DNA of 64,000 nt from Streptomyces dioscori. GTDB taxonomy: Bacteria > Actinomycetota > Actinomycetes > Streptomycetales > Streptomycetaceae. Both the position numbers and the translations under genes were made by a program. This document shows positions 25,931 to 35,406 of this stretch, one piece after another (position 1 is the stretch's first letter; each line of letters starts with the position of its first letter). The stretch is taken from positions 62,001 through 126,000 of the forward strand of contig NZ_KZ679057.1 in NCBI RefSeq assembly GCF_003024195.1, given 5' to 3'. The notes below the pieces were generated by a model. That model was not told the origin of the DNA. It saw only the letters and a program-made list of their open reading frames with translations, and searched no databases.

Positions 25931-28054
25931 GTGACCGCCGAGACGTCCGTGCCGTCCACAGCCCTGCTGACCGGAGCAGACCGGGACGGTTCCAACTACA
26001 CCGCGCGGCACCTGCTCGTCCTCGAAGGTCTAGAGGCCGTGCGGAAGCGCCCGGGCATGTACATCGGCTCGACCGACAGCCGCGGTCTGATGCACTGCCT
26101 CTGGGAGATCATCGACAACTCCGTGGACGAAGCCCTCGGGGGCTACTGCGACCACATCGATGTGACCCTGCATGACGACGGCTCTGTCGAGGTGCGGGAC
26201 AACGGCCGGGGCATCCCGGTCGATGTCGAGCCCAAAACCGGCCTTTCAGGCATCGAAGTCGTGATGACCAAGCTGCATGCCGGAGGCAAGTTCGGCGGCG
26301 GCTCGTACGCGGCCTCCGGCGGCCTGCACGGTGTGGGCGCCTCCGTGGTGAACGCGCTCTCGGCCCGCCTGGACGTCGAGGTGGACCGTGGGGGCAACAC
26401 ACACGCGGTGAGTTTCCGGCGGGGCACGCCCGGCGCCTTCAAGGGCGAGGGCGCAGACGCCGCCTTCGACCCGTCCTCCGGGCTGCGCAAGCTCAAGAGG
26501 GTCCCCAAGGCCCGCACCGGCACGCGGGTGCGGTACTGGGCCGACCGCCAGATCTTCCTCAAGGACGCCAAGCTCTCCCTGGAGAACCTGCATCAGCGCG
26601 CCCGGCAGACCGCCTTCCTGGTACCCGGCCTGACCATCGTCGTCCGCGACGAGTACGGGCTCGGCGAGGGTGGCAGCAAGGGCGAGGAGTCCTTCCGCTT
26701 CGACGGCGGCATCAGCGAGTTCTGCGAGTACCTGGCCTCCGACAAGCCCGTCTGCGACGTACTCCGCTTCTCGGGCCAGGGCAGCTTCAAGGAGACGGTC
26801 CCGGTCCTCGACGACCACGGTCAGATGACTCCGACCGAAGTCACCCGTGAGCTGGGTGTGGACGTCGCGATGCGCTGGGGGACGGGCTACGACACGACGC
26901 TCAAGTCGTTCGTGAACATCATCGCCACGCCCAAGGGCGGCACCCATGTCGCGGGCTACGAGCAGGCTGTCGCCAAGACCATCAACGAGGTGCTGCGTAC
27001 CAAGAAGCTGCTGCGCGTCGCCGAGGACGACGTCGTCAAGGACGACGCCCTGGAGGGCCTCACCGCCGTTGTCACCGTGCGTCTCGCGGAACCGCAGTTC
27101 GAGGGGCAGACGAAGGAAGTGCTCGGCACCTCCGCGGCTCGCCGCATCGTGACGAACGTGGTCTCCAGGGAGCTCAAGGCGTTCCTGACCTCCACGAAGC
27201 GGGACGCGGCCGCCCAGGCCCGGGTCGTCCTTGAGAAGGCGGTGGCCGCCGCCCGTACGAGGATCGCGGCGCGCCAGCACAAGGACGCCCAGCGGCGGAA
27301 GACGGCCCTGGAGTCCTCCTCGCTGCCCGCCAAGCTCGCCGACTGCCGCAGTGACGACGTGGAGCGCAGCGAGCTCTTCATCGTCGAGGGCGACTCGGCG
27401 CTCGGTACCGCCAAGCTTGCCCGGAACTCCGAGTTCCAGGCGCTCCTGCCGATCCGCGGAAAGATCCTCAACGTTCAGAAGTCGTCCGTGTCGGACATGC
27501 TGAAGAACGCCGAGTGCGGCGCGATCATCCAGGTCATAGGGGCGGGTTCGGGACGCACCTTCGATCTCGACGCCGCCCGGTACGGGAAGATCATTCTGCT
27601 CGTGGACGCCGATGTCGACGGCGCGCACATCCGCTGTCTGCTCCTGACGCTCTTCCAGCGTTACATGCGGCCCATGGTCGAGGCCGGCCGGGTGTTCGCG
27701 GCGGTGCCGCCGCTGCACCGGATCGAACTGAGCCAGCCCAAGAAGGGCCAGGACAAGTACATCTACACGTACTCGGACCGTGAGCTCCGGGAGACCGTGC
27801 TCGAACTCCAGCGGAAGAACGTGCGGTACAAGGACTCGATCCAGCGCTACAAGGGTCTGGGCGAGATGGACGCGGACCAGCTGGCCGAGACGACCATGGA
27901 CCCGCGCCACCGCACGCTGCGCCGGATCAACATCACCGACCTCGAAGCCTCTGAGCAGGTGTTCGACCTGCTGATGGGCAACGACGTCGCTCCGCGCAAG
28001 GAGTTCATCTCCAGCTCCGCGGCGACGCTGGACCGCTCGCGCATCGACGCGTAG
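25931..28054 (+). CDS. parE: DNA topoisomerase IV subunit B
   Basis: 707 residues from the GTG at 25931, with GAGGAG 8 nt upstream. The GHKL ATPase part has EGLEAVRKRPGMYIGSTD, EIIDNSVDEALGG (Mg/ATP Asn) and GLHGVGASVVNALS. The TOPRIM part has FIVEGDSALGTAKLARN, LPIRGKILNVQKS and LLVDADVDGAHIRCLLLTLF, with the catalytic Glu and DxD metal-binding acids. With ParC it decatenates sister chromosomes using ATP. ParE rather than GyrB is assigned because parC lies in the same window and gyrB/gyrA normally sit near oriC in Streptomyces (knowledge). A 22-bp hairpin ends it. Confidence 0.93.
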   Translation: MTAETSVPSTALLTGADRDGSNYTARHLLVLEGLEAVRKRPGMYIGSTDSRGLMHCLWEIIDNSVDEALGGYCDHIDVTLHDDGSVEVRDNGRGIPVDVEPKTGLSGIEVVMTKLHAGGKFGGGSYAASGGLHGVGASVVNALSARLDVEVDRGGNTHAVSFRRGTPGAFKGEGADAAFDPSSGLRKLKRVPKARTGTRVRYWADRQIFLKDAKLSLENLHQRARQTAFLVPGLTIVVRDEYGLGEGGSKGEESFRFDGGISEFCEYLASDKPVCDVLRFSGQGSFKETVPVLDDHGQMTPTEVTRELGVDVAMRWGTGYDTTLKSFVNIIATPKGGTHVAGYEQAVAKTINEVLRTKKLLRVAEDDVVKDDALEGLTAVVTVRLAEPQFEGQTKEVLGTSAARRIVTNVVSRELKAFLTSTKRDAAAQARVVLEKAVAAARTRIAARQHKDAQRRKTALESSSLPAKLADCRSDDVERSELFIVEGDSALGTAKLARNSEFQALLPIRGKILNVQKSSVSDMLKNAECGAIIQVIGAGSGRTFDLDAARYGKIILLVDADVDGAHIRCLLLTLFQRYMRPMVEAGRVFAAVPPLHRIELSQPKKGQDKYIYTYSDRELRETVLELQRKNVRYKDSIQRYKGLGEMDADQLAETTMDPRHRTLRRINITDLEASEQVFDLLMGNDVAPRKEFISSSAATLDRSRIDA

Positions 28055-28074
28055 GCGGTCCCGCCGACGCATCT

Positions 28075-28122
28075 GCGGTCCGACGGGGCCGGCCGGAACT
28101 CCGGCCGGCCCCGTCGGACCGC
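28075..28122 (+). terminator. 22-bp perfect hairpin after parE
   Basis: Arms 28075-28096 and 28101-28122 are fully complementary with a 4-nt loop (AACT). It is the longest perfect stem I found in the window. No T-run follows. Confidence 0.9.
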
Positions 28123-28311
28123 ACAGCTCTGTGAGGCGGCAGGGCGGCGCGACGGGGATCACCTCCACCCGCGGGTGGAGACCAGCGGTCGAGGGGATCC
28201 ACCCACGATCCACCCGGGCTCCGATTCGCGGACCGGCGCGTTTCCGTAGCGTCGAAGGCGTCGACAGCAATCGCTGCCGACACCTTCCGCTCCTCGCTCT
28301 CGGAGGCCGTG

Positions 28312-28845
28312 ATGTCCGGGCTTGTCGATGTCCTGGCGATCGTCGCCGTAGTCGTCCTGGTGATCGCCCGCCAGTTCCGCCCCCGGCGGCTGGACGCGGA
28401 CAGACGCTGGTGGGTCGCGCCCGTAGTCCTCATCTTCCTCGCGGTGCGCGAGCCCGGTCTGCTGGATCCCGGCCATCGGACGGCATCGGCTCTCCTTCTC
28501 GGCGTCGAACTCCTCATCGCCCTGGTCACCGGCCTCGGCTGGGCATGGACCACCCGTATCTGGGCCGCGCCGGACGGAGCGGTGTGGAGCAGGGGCAGCA
28601 GAGCCGGCGTCGGCGTCTGGATCACGGGCATAGCCCTGCGAGCGGGGCTGGCCGGCCTCGGCGCCGCGTTCGGCCTCCACCAGGACACCTCAGCGCTGCT
28701 TCTCGGGCTCGCTCTGACGCTGCTCGTCCGCTCCGGCATCCTGGCCTGGCGGGCGCAGGGACTGCGTCCGCTGCCCGGGCAGGCCGGGCAGCGCGCGGCA
28801 TACGGTGCAGACGTGCCGCGCCCCTTGTCGAAGGAGCGCGTGTGA
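28312..28845 (+). CDS. Membrane protein, DUF1453/CcdC-like
   Basis: 177 residues from the ATG at 28312 (GGAGG 5 nt upstream; an adjacent GTG at 28309 is possible). Four hydrophobic segments are visible: VDVLAIVAVVVLVIAR, WVAPVVLIFLAV, ASALLLGVELLIALVTGLGWAW and a C-terminal pair around GIALRAGLAGLGAAFG and SALLLGLALTLLVRSGI. RQFRPRRL after helix 1 fits the DUF1453/CcdC-like group as I know it. Its stop overlaps the start of the sensor kinase gene (GTGA), so the three genes form a translationally coupled operon. It may assist or modulate the kinase (inference). Confidence 0.7.
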   Translation: MSGLVDVLAIVAVVVLVIARQFRPRRLDADRRWWVAPVVLIFLAVREPGLLDPGHRTASALLLGVELLIALVTGLGWAWTTRIWAAPDGAVWSRGSRAGVGVWITGIALRAGLAGLGAAFGLHQDTSALLLGLALTLLVRSGILAWRAQGLRPLPGQAGQRAAYGADVPRPLSKERV

Positions 28846-29993
28846 CGGAGAACGTCTGGCGGCGCTGGCCCTCCCGCGAGGCGCTCTCCGGGGCGGGGGT
28901 GCACAGGGCCCGGTACGCGCTCACGCTGGCCTCACGCGTCCTAGCCGTCGGGATTCTGCTGGTGGCGACCTTCAAGGACAGCGACCTGCACGGCTGGGGC
29001 GTCGCGGCAGCCGTCCTGGGGGTCCTCGCGTGCGGATTCGGGGTCTGGGGCTTCACGAGGACCACGCTCGACCACCGGCTCCTGCCCTCCCTAGGGCTGC
29101 TGGCCCTGCTGTTCGCCGTAGCCGTGGTGGCGCACGGTGTCGGGCTCGGGACGCCCGCACTCGTCCTGTGGTGCGTGTGCGGCGTCATAGCGATGGAGCG
29201 GTTGCCCCTGCTGGCCGCCCTTCCCGCAACCTGTGCGGCGCTGGGGGCGTACGCGGCCGTCCATCACGACGGCCTGCTGCCCACCGTGGCCACGACAGGA
29301 GGGATCGCCCTGGCCGGCTACGTGCTCCGGCTGGACGCCGAGGCCCGGGGCACCACCCAGCGGCTGCTCACCCAGGAGCGAGCGGCGCGGGCGGCCGAGG
29401 CGGAGTCCGCGGCTTTGGCGGAGCGGGCCCGGATCGCACGCGAGATCCATGACGTACTGGCGCACAGTCTCTCGGCCCAGCTCGTGCACCTGGAGGCGGC
29501 CCGGCTGCTGATCGAGGGAGGAGGCGAGAAGGACCAGGTCCTCGACCGTGTCGTGGCCGCGCGAAGAATGGCCCGTGAAGGGCTCGCCGAGACCAGGCAG
29601 GCGCTCTCCGCGTTGCGTGGTGAGCTGTCTCCGCTGGAGGAGTTCCTGAGCGAGCTCGTCGCCGAGTCCGACGGCGCCGACGTCACCGTCACGGGTGAAA
29701 GGCAACCGCTGTCGGCCGAGGTGTCCCAGGCGGTCCGCCGAGTCGCCCAGGAGGCACTGACGAACGTCCGGAAGCACGCGCCGGGCGCCAAGGTCCGCAT
29801 ACGGATGGAGTACGGCCGTCACGAAGTGACGCTGCACGTACGGGACTCGGGGGCGCCGCCGGGAGAGTTCACCCACACCGGCGCCGGATACGGTCTGCTC
29901 GGGATGCGGGAGCGGGCCGAGCTGCTGGGCGGTTCGCTGGAGGCCGGGCCGTACGAGGAGGGGTTCGTGGTGACGCTGAAGGTGCCCGTATGA
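28842..29993 (+). CDS. NarL-type sensor histidine kinase
   Basis: 383 residues from a GTG at 28842 with AAGGAG upstream. Residues 1-155 contain about five transmembrane helices and no large external domain, so the signal is probably membrane-related. ERARIAREIHDVLAHSLSAQ (about 203-222) is the HisKA_3 dimerisation motif with the phospho-accepting His. The ATPase domain shows RRVAQEALTNVRKHAPGAKV (N box) and HTGAGYGLLGMRERAELLGG (G box). It overlaps its response regulator by ATGA, so both are made in fixed ratio. The stimulus is unknown. Confidence 0.92.
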   Translation: MTENVWRRWPSREALSGAGVHRARYALTLASRVLAVGILLVATFKDSDLHGWGVAAAVLGVLACGFGVWGFTRTTLDHRLLPSLGLLALLFAVAVVAHGVGLGTPALVLWCVCGVIAMERLPLLAALPATCAALGAYAAVHHDGLLPTVATTGGIALAGYVLRLDAEARGTTQRLLTQERAARAAEAESAALAERARIAREIHDVLAHSLSAQLVHLEAARLLIEGGGEKDQVLDRVVAARRMAREGLAETRQALSALRGELSPLEEFLSELVAESDGADVTVTGERQPLSAEVSQAVRRVAQEALTNVRKHAPGAKVRIRMEYGRHEVTLHVRDSGAPPGEFTHTGAGYGLLGMRERAELLGGSLEAGPYEEGFVVTLKVPV

Positions 29994-30670
29994 CGGAGGA
30001 GCACGGTGCTGCACCGGCGCGGGTCGTGGTGGCGGACGATCAGACCGTGGTGCGCGAAGGCATCGTGATGCTGCTCGGTCTGCTGCCCGGGATCGAGGTC
30101 GTCGGGGCGGCCGCCGACGGGTACGAGGCGGTACGTCTGGTGGCCGAGCTGGACCCGGACGTGGTGCTGATGGATTTGCGCATGCCCCGCTGCGACGGAG
30201 CCGAGGCGACCAGGCGTATCAGGTCCGAGTATCCGAGGACCCAGGTCGTCGTCCTCACCACGTTCGGGGACGACGAGTCGCTGTTTCCCGCTCTGAAGGC
30301 GGGCGCTCGCGGTTATCTCACCAAGGACGCGACCGGCGACGAGATCGTCCGAGCCGTGCGGAGCGTGCTGTCCGGGGACGCGGGATTCTCGCCTCGCATC
30401 CAGCGCCGTTTGCTGGAGCGACTGACGGAACCGGAGGTCACCGTGCCCGCGCAGGAGACTCCGGACGGGCTGACCCTGCGGGAGACGGAGGTGCTGGTGC
30501 TGATCGCCGAGGGCCTGAGCAACCAGGAGATCGCCCGCAGGCTGCAGGTGTCCACGGCCACGGTGAAGACCCACATCAACAACCTCTTCGCCAAGACGGG
30601 GCTCAAGGGCCGTGCTCAGGCCGTCCGTTACGCCTTCGGGAAAGGACTTGTGCGGCCACCAGGGGGGTGA
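29990..30670 (+). CDS. NarL/FixJ response regulator
   Basis: 226 residues. The receiver domain (about 11-125) has DDQ acidic residues near VVVADDQTVVREG, the phospho-acceptor Asp in VVLMDLRMPRCDG, Thr in VVLTTFGDD and Lys in GYLTKDAT. The LuxR-type helix-turn-helix is LTLRETEVLVLIAEGLSNQE followed by IARRLQVSTATVKTHINNLF (about 159-198). It is the obvious partner of the overlapping kinase. Targets are not evident; the adjacent DUF1453 gene or the downstream carboxylate uptake genes are candidates. Confidence 0.93.
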   Translation: MTEEHGAAPARVVVADDQTVVREGIVMLLGLLPGIEVVGAAADGYEAVRLVAELDPDVVLMDLRMPRCDGAEATRRIRSEYPRTQVVVLTTFGDDESLFPALKAGARGYLTKDATGDEIVRAVRSVLSGDAGFSPRIQRRLLERLTEPEVTVPAQETPDGLTLRETEVLVLIAEGLSNQEIARRLQVSTATVKTHINNLFAKTGLKGRAQAVRYAFGKGLVRPPGG

Positions 30671-30774
30671 GTCACCTGATGGGGTGAAGTGCGCGGAGAG
30701 AAGAGTCAGGGATCTTCCCGTTCTGTCCATCCTTGGGCACGCGGCCGAAACGGGCGGCGGACAAGGAGAGTTCG

Positions 30775-31263
30775 GTGGAGAAGCACGACGGTCCCGACCC
30801 CGGACAGGTCCGGATCGACGACCCCTGGTACGACGCGCTCGCCTCCGGGTGGGGCGAGTTGGACGGTACGGGTGCGCCCGCTTCCGCTGTGCCGCCCGCG
30901 CGCGGGGAGCAGGACGACCTCAGCGCGCGCGCCGCCGATGTCTATCTGGAGGTGCAGCGCAGTGCCGCCTTCCAGGAGGTGCGCAGCCGTTATCGGAGGT
31001 TCGTGGTTCCGGCCGTCGCGGTGTTCTTCACCTGGTACGTGGCGTATGTGGTGACGGCGACCACGGCGCCGGCCTTCATGGCGCGGCCCGTCGTCGGCGC
31101 GGTGAACGTGGCGATGGTCGCGGGGCTCGGTCAGTTCCTCACGACGTTCCTCTTCACCTGGGCGTACGCGCGGCACGCGCGGCTGCGCAGGGACCGCGCC
31201 GCGCTCGACCTGCGCTGGGACACACAGGAGCTGACGCGCAGCGTCGCGGGCGGTGGGAGGTGA
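30775..31263 (+). CDS. DUF485 membrane protein (YjcH-like), partner of the symporter
   Basis: 162 residues from the GTG at 30775 with AAGGAGA upstream. A ~75-residue charged N-terminal tail precedes two transmembrane helices (VVPAVAVFFTWYVAYVVTAT and VGAVNVAMVAGLGQFLTTFLF). FLFTWAYARHARLRRDRAA is typical of DUF485. In E. coli the DUF485 protein YjcH is encoded directly upstream of the acetate permease ActP, and the same order is seen here with the two reading frames overlapping by four bases. It likely belongs to, or helps assemble, that transporter. The long N-terminal tail is longer than in YjcH. Confidence 0.85.
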   Translation: MEKHDGPDPGQVRIDDPWYDALASGWGELDGTGAPASAVPPARGEQDDLSARAADVYLEVQRSAAFQEVRSRYRRFVVPAVAVFFTWYVAYVVTATTAPAFMARPVVGAVNVAMVAGLGQFLTTFLFTWAYARHARLRRDRAALDLRWDTQELTRSVAGGGR

Positions 31264-32852
31264 CGGGAAACCATCAGACGCTGGCCCTGCTGCTCTTCAG
31301 CGTGTTCGTCGCGATCACCTTGGGGATCACTACCTGGGTGAGCCGTCACCGGCACGGTTCGGCGGAGGAGTTCTATGCGGGCGGCCGGCTCTTCTCGCCG
31401 ATGGAGAATGGTTTTGCCATCGCGGGCGACTACATGTCCGCCGCCTCCTTCCTCGGTATCTCGGGACTGATCGCGCTCTTCGGCTACGACGGGCTGCTGT
31501 ACTCGGTGGGGTTCCTCGTCGCGTGGCTGGTCGTCCTCTTCCTGGTCGCCGAACTGGTGCGTAACTGCGGACGGTTCACACTCGCCGACGTCGTCGCCGC
31601 CCGTATGAGTGAGCGGCCGGTGCGCATCGCGGCGGGAACGTCCTCGGTGACCGTGTCGGTTCTGTATCTGGTCGCCCAGATGGTGGGAGCGGGCAGCCTG
31701 GTCGCGCTGTTGCTGGGAGGCACGAGCGAGGCGGCACAGACCTGGACGGTCATCGGCGTGGGCGCGCTCATGGTCGTGTACGTGTCGTTCGGCGGGATGC
31801 GGGCCACCACATGGATCCAGATCGTCAAGGCGGTCCTGCTCATGGGCGGGGCGATCGCGTTGACCGTGCTCGTCCTGGTGCGGTTCCACGGGGACTTCGA
31901 CCAGTTGCTGCGTACGGCGGCGGAGCGGAGCGGGCACGGGAAGGCGTTCCTGGCGCCGGGTCTGAAGTACGGCGGGGACTGGACGTCGCGCCTCGACTTC
32001 ATCAGCCTGGGACTGGCTCTGGTGCTCGGCACGGCGGGCCTGCCGCACATCCTGTCGCGTTTCTACACCGTGCCGACCGCCCGTGCAGCCCGTCGCTCGG
32101 TCGTCTGGTCGATCGGGCTGATCGGCGGGTTCTACCTGATGACGATCGTGCTGGGGTTCGGTGCGGCGGCGATCGTCGGCCCCGATGCCGTACGCGGGTC
32201 GAACGCGGCCGGGAACACGGCGGTTCCGCTGCTGGCGCTCGATCTGGGCGGCGGGGCCTCCTCCACTGGAGGAACGGTTCTTTTTGCGATCGTCGCCGCG
32301 ATCGCCTTCGCCACGATCCTCGCGGTGGTCGCCGGTATCACGCTCGCCTCCTCGGCTTCCGTGGCCCACGACCTCTATGCGTCGTTGCGGCGACGGCACG
32401 CCAAACCGCGCAGCGAGGTGGCCGTGGCACGGGCCGCCGCGGTCGGGGTCGGCGTCGTGGCCATCGCGCTCGGCCTGCTGGCACGCGACCTCAATGTGGC
32501 GTTCCTGGTGGGACTGGCCTTCGCGGTCGCCGCGTCGGCGAACCTGCCCGTCCTGCTGTACTCGCTGTTCTGGCGGAACTTCACGACACGCGGCGCGGTG
32601 TGGTCCGTGTACGGGGGCCTGGTGCCTGCCCTGGTGCTCGTGGTGCTGTCGCCCGTGGTGTCGGGCGGTCCCGGTTCACTGTTCCCGGGCGCCGACTTCC
32701 AGTACTTCCCGCTGGACAACCCGGGCCTGGTGTCCATTCCGCTGGGCTTCCTCGCGGGCTTGCTCGGCACGATCACGTCGACGGAGGCGCCGGACGAGGC
32801 CAAGCACGCGGAGACCGAGGTGCGGGCGCTCACGGGAGCGGGGGCGGTCTGA
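31260..32852 (+). CDS. Sodium/solute symporter, ActP-like (short-chain carboxylate uptake)
   Basis: 530 residues from a GTG at 31260 (GGGAG site inside the preceding gene). About 13 transmembrane helices of the SSS family; EFYAGGRLFSPMENGFAIAG then DYMSAASFLGISG is the ActP/MctC-type N-terminal signature. GTAGLPHILSRFYTVPTARA is the family's central motif, with the Na-site helix. It probably co-transports Na+ or H+ with acetate or related monocarboxylates across the cell membrane (family knowledge). A CitA/CitB-type two-component system lies immediately downstream on the other strand, fitting carboxylate sensing. The stop codons lie only 33 bp apart. Confidence 0.88.
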   Translation: MTGNHQTLALLLFSVFVAITLGITTWVSRHRHGSAEEFYAGGRLFSPMENGFAIAGDYMSAASFLGISGLIALFGYDGLLYSVGFLVAWLVVLFLVAELVRNCGRFTLADVVAARMSERPVRIAAGTSSVTVSVLYLVAQMVGAGSLVALLLGGTSEAAQTWTVIGVGALMVVYVSFGGMRATTWIQIVKAVLLMGGAIALTVLVLVRFHGDFDQLLRTAAERSGHGKAFLAPGLKYGGDWTSRLDFISLGLALVLGTAGLPHILSRFYTVPTARAARRSVVWSIGLIGGFYLMTIVLGFGAAAIVGPDAVRGSNAAGNTAVPLLALDLGGGASSTGGTVLFAIVAAIAFATILAVVAGITLASSASVAHDLYASLRRRHAKPRSEVAVARAAAVGVGVVAIALGLLARDLNVAFLVGLAFAVAASANLPVLLYSLFWRNFTTRGAVWSVYGGLVPALVLVVLSPVVSGGPGSLFPGADFQYFPLDNPGLVSIPLGFLAGLLGTITSTEAPDEAKHAETEVRALTGAGAV

Positions 32853-32885
32853 GGCGCACCCGTGGATGCTCCGGCGGGCTCTCCG

Positions 32886-33566
32886 TCAGGGCCGGGTCGC
32901 CCAGACATAGCGGTGTTCGGGGCGGCCCGCGTCACCGTACTTCAGGCTCAGGGTGGCCCGGCCGGTGCGCTCAAGAAGCTTCAGATAGCGCTGGGCGGTC
33001 TGCCGGCTGAGGCCGGTCCGCTCAGCGAGCTCCTGGGCGGACAGCGGGCCTTCCGCGTTCACCAGGGTTTGGCGCACCGCCTCCGCGGTGGTGGGGGAGT
33101 GCCCTTTGGGCAGATCCGGTTCCGTGCCGGTGGAGAGGGCGCCGAAGATGCGGTCGACCTCGGCCTGCTCGGCCTCGCCGCCGCCGTCGAGGGTGCGACG
33201 CAGTTCGGCGTACGCCTCAAGTTTCGCGCGGAGCCCGGCGAAGGCGAACGGTTTCACCAGGTACTGCAGGGCGCCGTGCCGCATGGCCGCCTGGACCGTG
33301 GTGATGTCACGGGCCGCGGTCACCATGATCACGTCGGCCTGGAGGCCCCGCCGCCGCATCTCCTGGACGACCGCGAGACCCGTGTCGTCGGGCAGGTAGT
33401 GGTCGAGCAGCACCAGGTCCAGCCGGGGCAGTGCCTCTATCTGCCGCAGGGCCTCCGCCGCCGAGTGCGCCTCGGCCGCGACATGGAAACCCGCGACCTT
33501 CTCCACGTAGGCGGCGTTGACCCGAGCGACCCGGACGTCGTCGTCCACGACCAGTACCTCGATCAT
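32886..33566 (-). CDS. CitB/DcuR-type response regulator
   Basis: 226 residues. The receiver domain has VLVVDDDVRVARVNAAYVEK, the Asp in LDLVLLDHYLPDDTG, and Lys in YLVKPFAFAGL. A ~60-residue linker leads to a winged helix-turn-helix, AVRQTLVNAEGPLSAQELAE and RTGLSRQTAQRYLKLLERTG, typical of the CitB/DcuR/DctR group. It follows its sensor kinase with a 4-nt ATGA overlap. By family it activates uptake or catabolism of carboxylates; the adjacent ActP-like operon is the most likely target (inference). Confidence 0.9.
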   Translation of the reverse strand: MIEVLVVDDDVRVARVNAAYVEKVAGFHVAAEAHSAAEALRQIEALPRLDLVLLDHYLPDDTGLAVVQEMRRRGLQADVIMVTAARDITTVQAAMRHGALQYLVKPFAFAGLRAKLEAYAELRRTLDGGGEAEQAEVDRIFGALSTGTEPDLPKGHSPTTAEAVRQTLVNAEGPLSAQELAERTGLSRQTAQRYLKLLERTGRATLSLKYGDAGRPEHRYVWATRP

Positions 33567-35254
33567 CGCGGCTCCTCCTTGGTGGTCGTGGCGGATCTCT
33601 CCCGTGCCGGGTCGGCCTCCGGCCCGGATGTGGGCGCCGGTTCCGCGAGGGCCTCCGGCAGGACGATCGTGAATTCCGCGCCTCCGCCCTCCGCCTGCGC
33701 GACCTGTGCGCTGCCACCCTGCCGTTCGGCGAGCCGGCGCACCAGCGACAGGCCGATCCCGCGTCCTCGGTGGGCCGGCGGTTCCTTGGTGGACCAGCCG
33801 TCCGTGAAGATCAGCTCACGTTGACCGGCGGGGATGCCCGGCCCGGTGTCCCGCACCTTGAGCACGGCGGTACGCCCCTCCGCGCGCAATTCGACCTCCA
33901 CGCGCGCGTGGAGGGTGCCGGCGACGGCGTCGAGCGCGTTGTCGACGAGGTTCCCGACGATCGTGACCAGCCCCCGGGCATCGATCAGCCGGTCGGGAAA
34001 CTGTGTCCTGTCGGAGACCGTCAGGGCCACGGCACGCTCCGCCGCGACAGTTGCCTTGCCCACCAGGAGGGCGGCGAGCAACGGGTCGTGGATCTTCTCG
34101 GTGATCTGTTCCGCGGTGGCCCTGTGGTCGCCGACGACCTCGCCGACGAACTCCACGGCGTCGTCGAACATCTCCAGTTCCAGCAGCCCGAGCAGCGTGT
34201 GCATCCGGTTGGCGTGCTCGTGGTCCTGGGCGCGCAGGGCGTCGATGAGACCGCGCGTGGAATCCAGCTCGCGGCCCAGCTGCTCCAGTTCCGTGCGGTC
34301 CCGCAGCGTGGCCACGGCGCCGCCGTCGTCGGTGGGCATGCGGTTGGCGACCAGCACCCGCTGTCCGCGGACGGTGAGCAGATCGGTTCCGTTGACGGTC
34401 CCGGCCAGCACATCGGCCGTACGTCCTTCGCCGAGCGCCGTGCCGAGAGACTGCCCCACGGCTTCGTCGCCCAGGCCCAGCAGTCGCCGGGCCTCGTCGT
34501 TGAGGAGCCGGATCCTGCCCTCGCGGTCCAGCGCGACGACGCCCTCCCTGATGCCGTGCAGCATGGCCTCACGTTCCGCCAGCAGTCCGGCGATGTCCGA
34601 GAAGGCCAGGTCACGGGTCTGCCGCTGGACCCGTCGTGAAATCAGATAGGCGGCCAGCGCGCCCACCGCCATCGCCCCGCCCGCGTAGGCGAAGAGCCCC
34701 GGGATGGCGTGGATCAGACGGGCCCGCACGCTGTCGTACTCGATACCGACCGAGACCGCGCCGACGATGTCACCATCGGCGTCGCGCAGCGGCACCTTGC
34801 CGCGTGCCGAGCGGCCCAGTGTGCCGTCGTCGATCTCCATGACCTCCCGGCCGGCCAGCGCCTGCTGCGGGTCGGTGGAGACGCGTCCCCCGATCTCGGC
34901 GGGGTTGGTGTGCGACCAGCGCACCCCGTGCATGTCCATGACCACGACATACTCGGCCCCGCTCGCCTCGCGGATCCGCTCCGCCTCGGCCTGGACTGGC
35001 CCGTCCGCCGAGGGACGCGTCGACGTCAGCTCGTCGGCGAGCTGTGGCTGTGCCGCCGTGGTCTGCGCGATCGCGAGCGCGCGACGCATCGCCTGGTCGT
35101 CCAGCTGATCGCTGAGAGGAGCGAGGAACAGCCCTGTCGCGAGTACGGCGACTCCGGCGGCGATCGCCACCTGCATCAGCAGCACCTGCGAGAACATCCG
35201 CCTGGGCATGCCGAGGCGGAGTCGTCGAGCAGGGGGAGTGGAGCTCATACCCAT
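33563..35254 (-). CDS. CitA/DcuS-type sensor histidine kinase
   Basis: 563 residues. A first transmembrane helix lies at about 21-45 (VLLMQVAIAAGVAVLATGLF). An external PAS-like carboxylate sensor spans ~46-178 (EYVVVMDMHGVRWSHTNPAE and VSVGIEYDSVRARL), and a second helix lies near 185-208. An internal PAS domain follows, then the SPOB-type dimerisation helix RAQDHEHANRMHTLLGLLEL, whose histidine is the expected phosphorylation site. The ATPase has IVGNLVDNALDAVAG and RGRGIGLSLVRRLAERQGG. The start is ambiguous between 35254 and 35248; neither has a clear ribosome site. It is probably the sensor for substrates of the adjacent symporter. Confidence 0.9.
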   Translation of the reverse strand: MGMSSTPPARRLRLGMPRRMFSQVLLMQVAIAAGVAVLATGLFLAPLSDQLDDQAMRRALAIAQTTAAQPQLADELTSTRPSADGPVQAEAERIREASGAEYVVVMDMHGVRWSHTNPAEIGGRVSTDPQQALAGREVMEIDDGTLGRSARGKVPLRDADGDIVGAVSVGIEYDSVRARLIHAIPGLFAYAGGAMAVGALAAYLISRRVQRQTRDLAFSDIAGLLAEREAMLHGIREGVVALDREGRIRLLNDEARRLLGLGDEAVGQSLGTALGEGRTADVLAGTVNGTDLLTVRGQRVLVANRMPTDDGGAVATLRDRTELEQLGRELDSTRGLIDALRAQDHEHANRMHTLLGLLELEMFDDAVEFVGEVVGDHRATAEQITEKIHDPLLAALLVGKATVAAERAVALTVSDRTQFPDRLIDARGLVTIVGNLVDNALDAVAGTLHARVEVELRAEGRTAVLKVRDTGPGIPAGQRELIFTDGWSTKEPPAHRGRGIGLSLVRRLAERQGGSAQVAQAEGGGAEFTIVLPEALAEPAPTSGPEADPARERSATTTKEEPR

Positions 35255-35406
35255 GACGGTACGGGGAACGGTGGGCCGGGCCGTAGACGAAGTGGCGTGG
35301 ATCTCGTTCGGATGCCGTGGTCAGCGGGTCAGCGGGTCAACAGGTTGACGGCTTGAGGGGGCGGGGACCGCCGCATCAACAGGCGCACGGGCCGCGGAGC
35401 GTGTCG

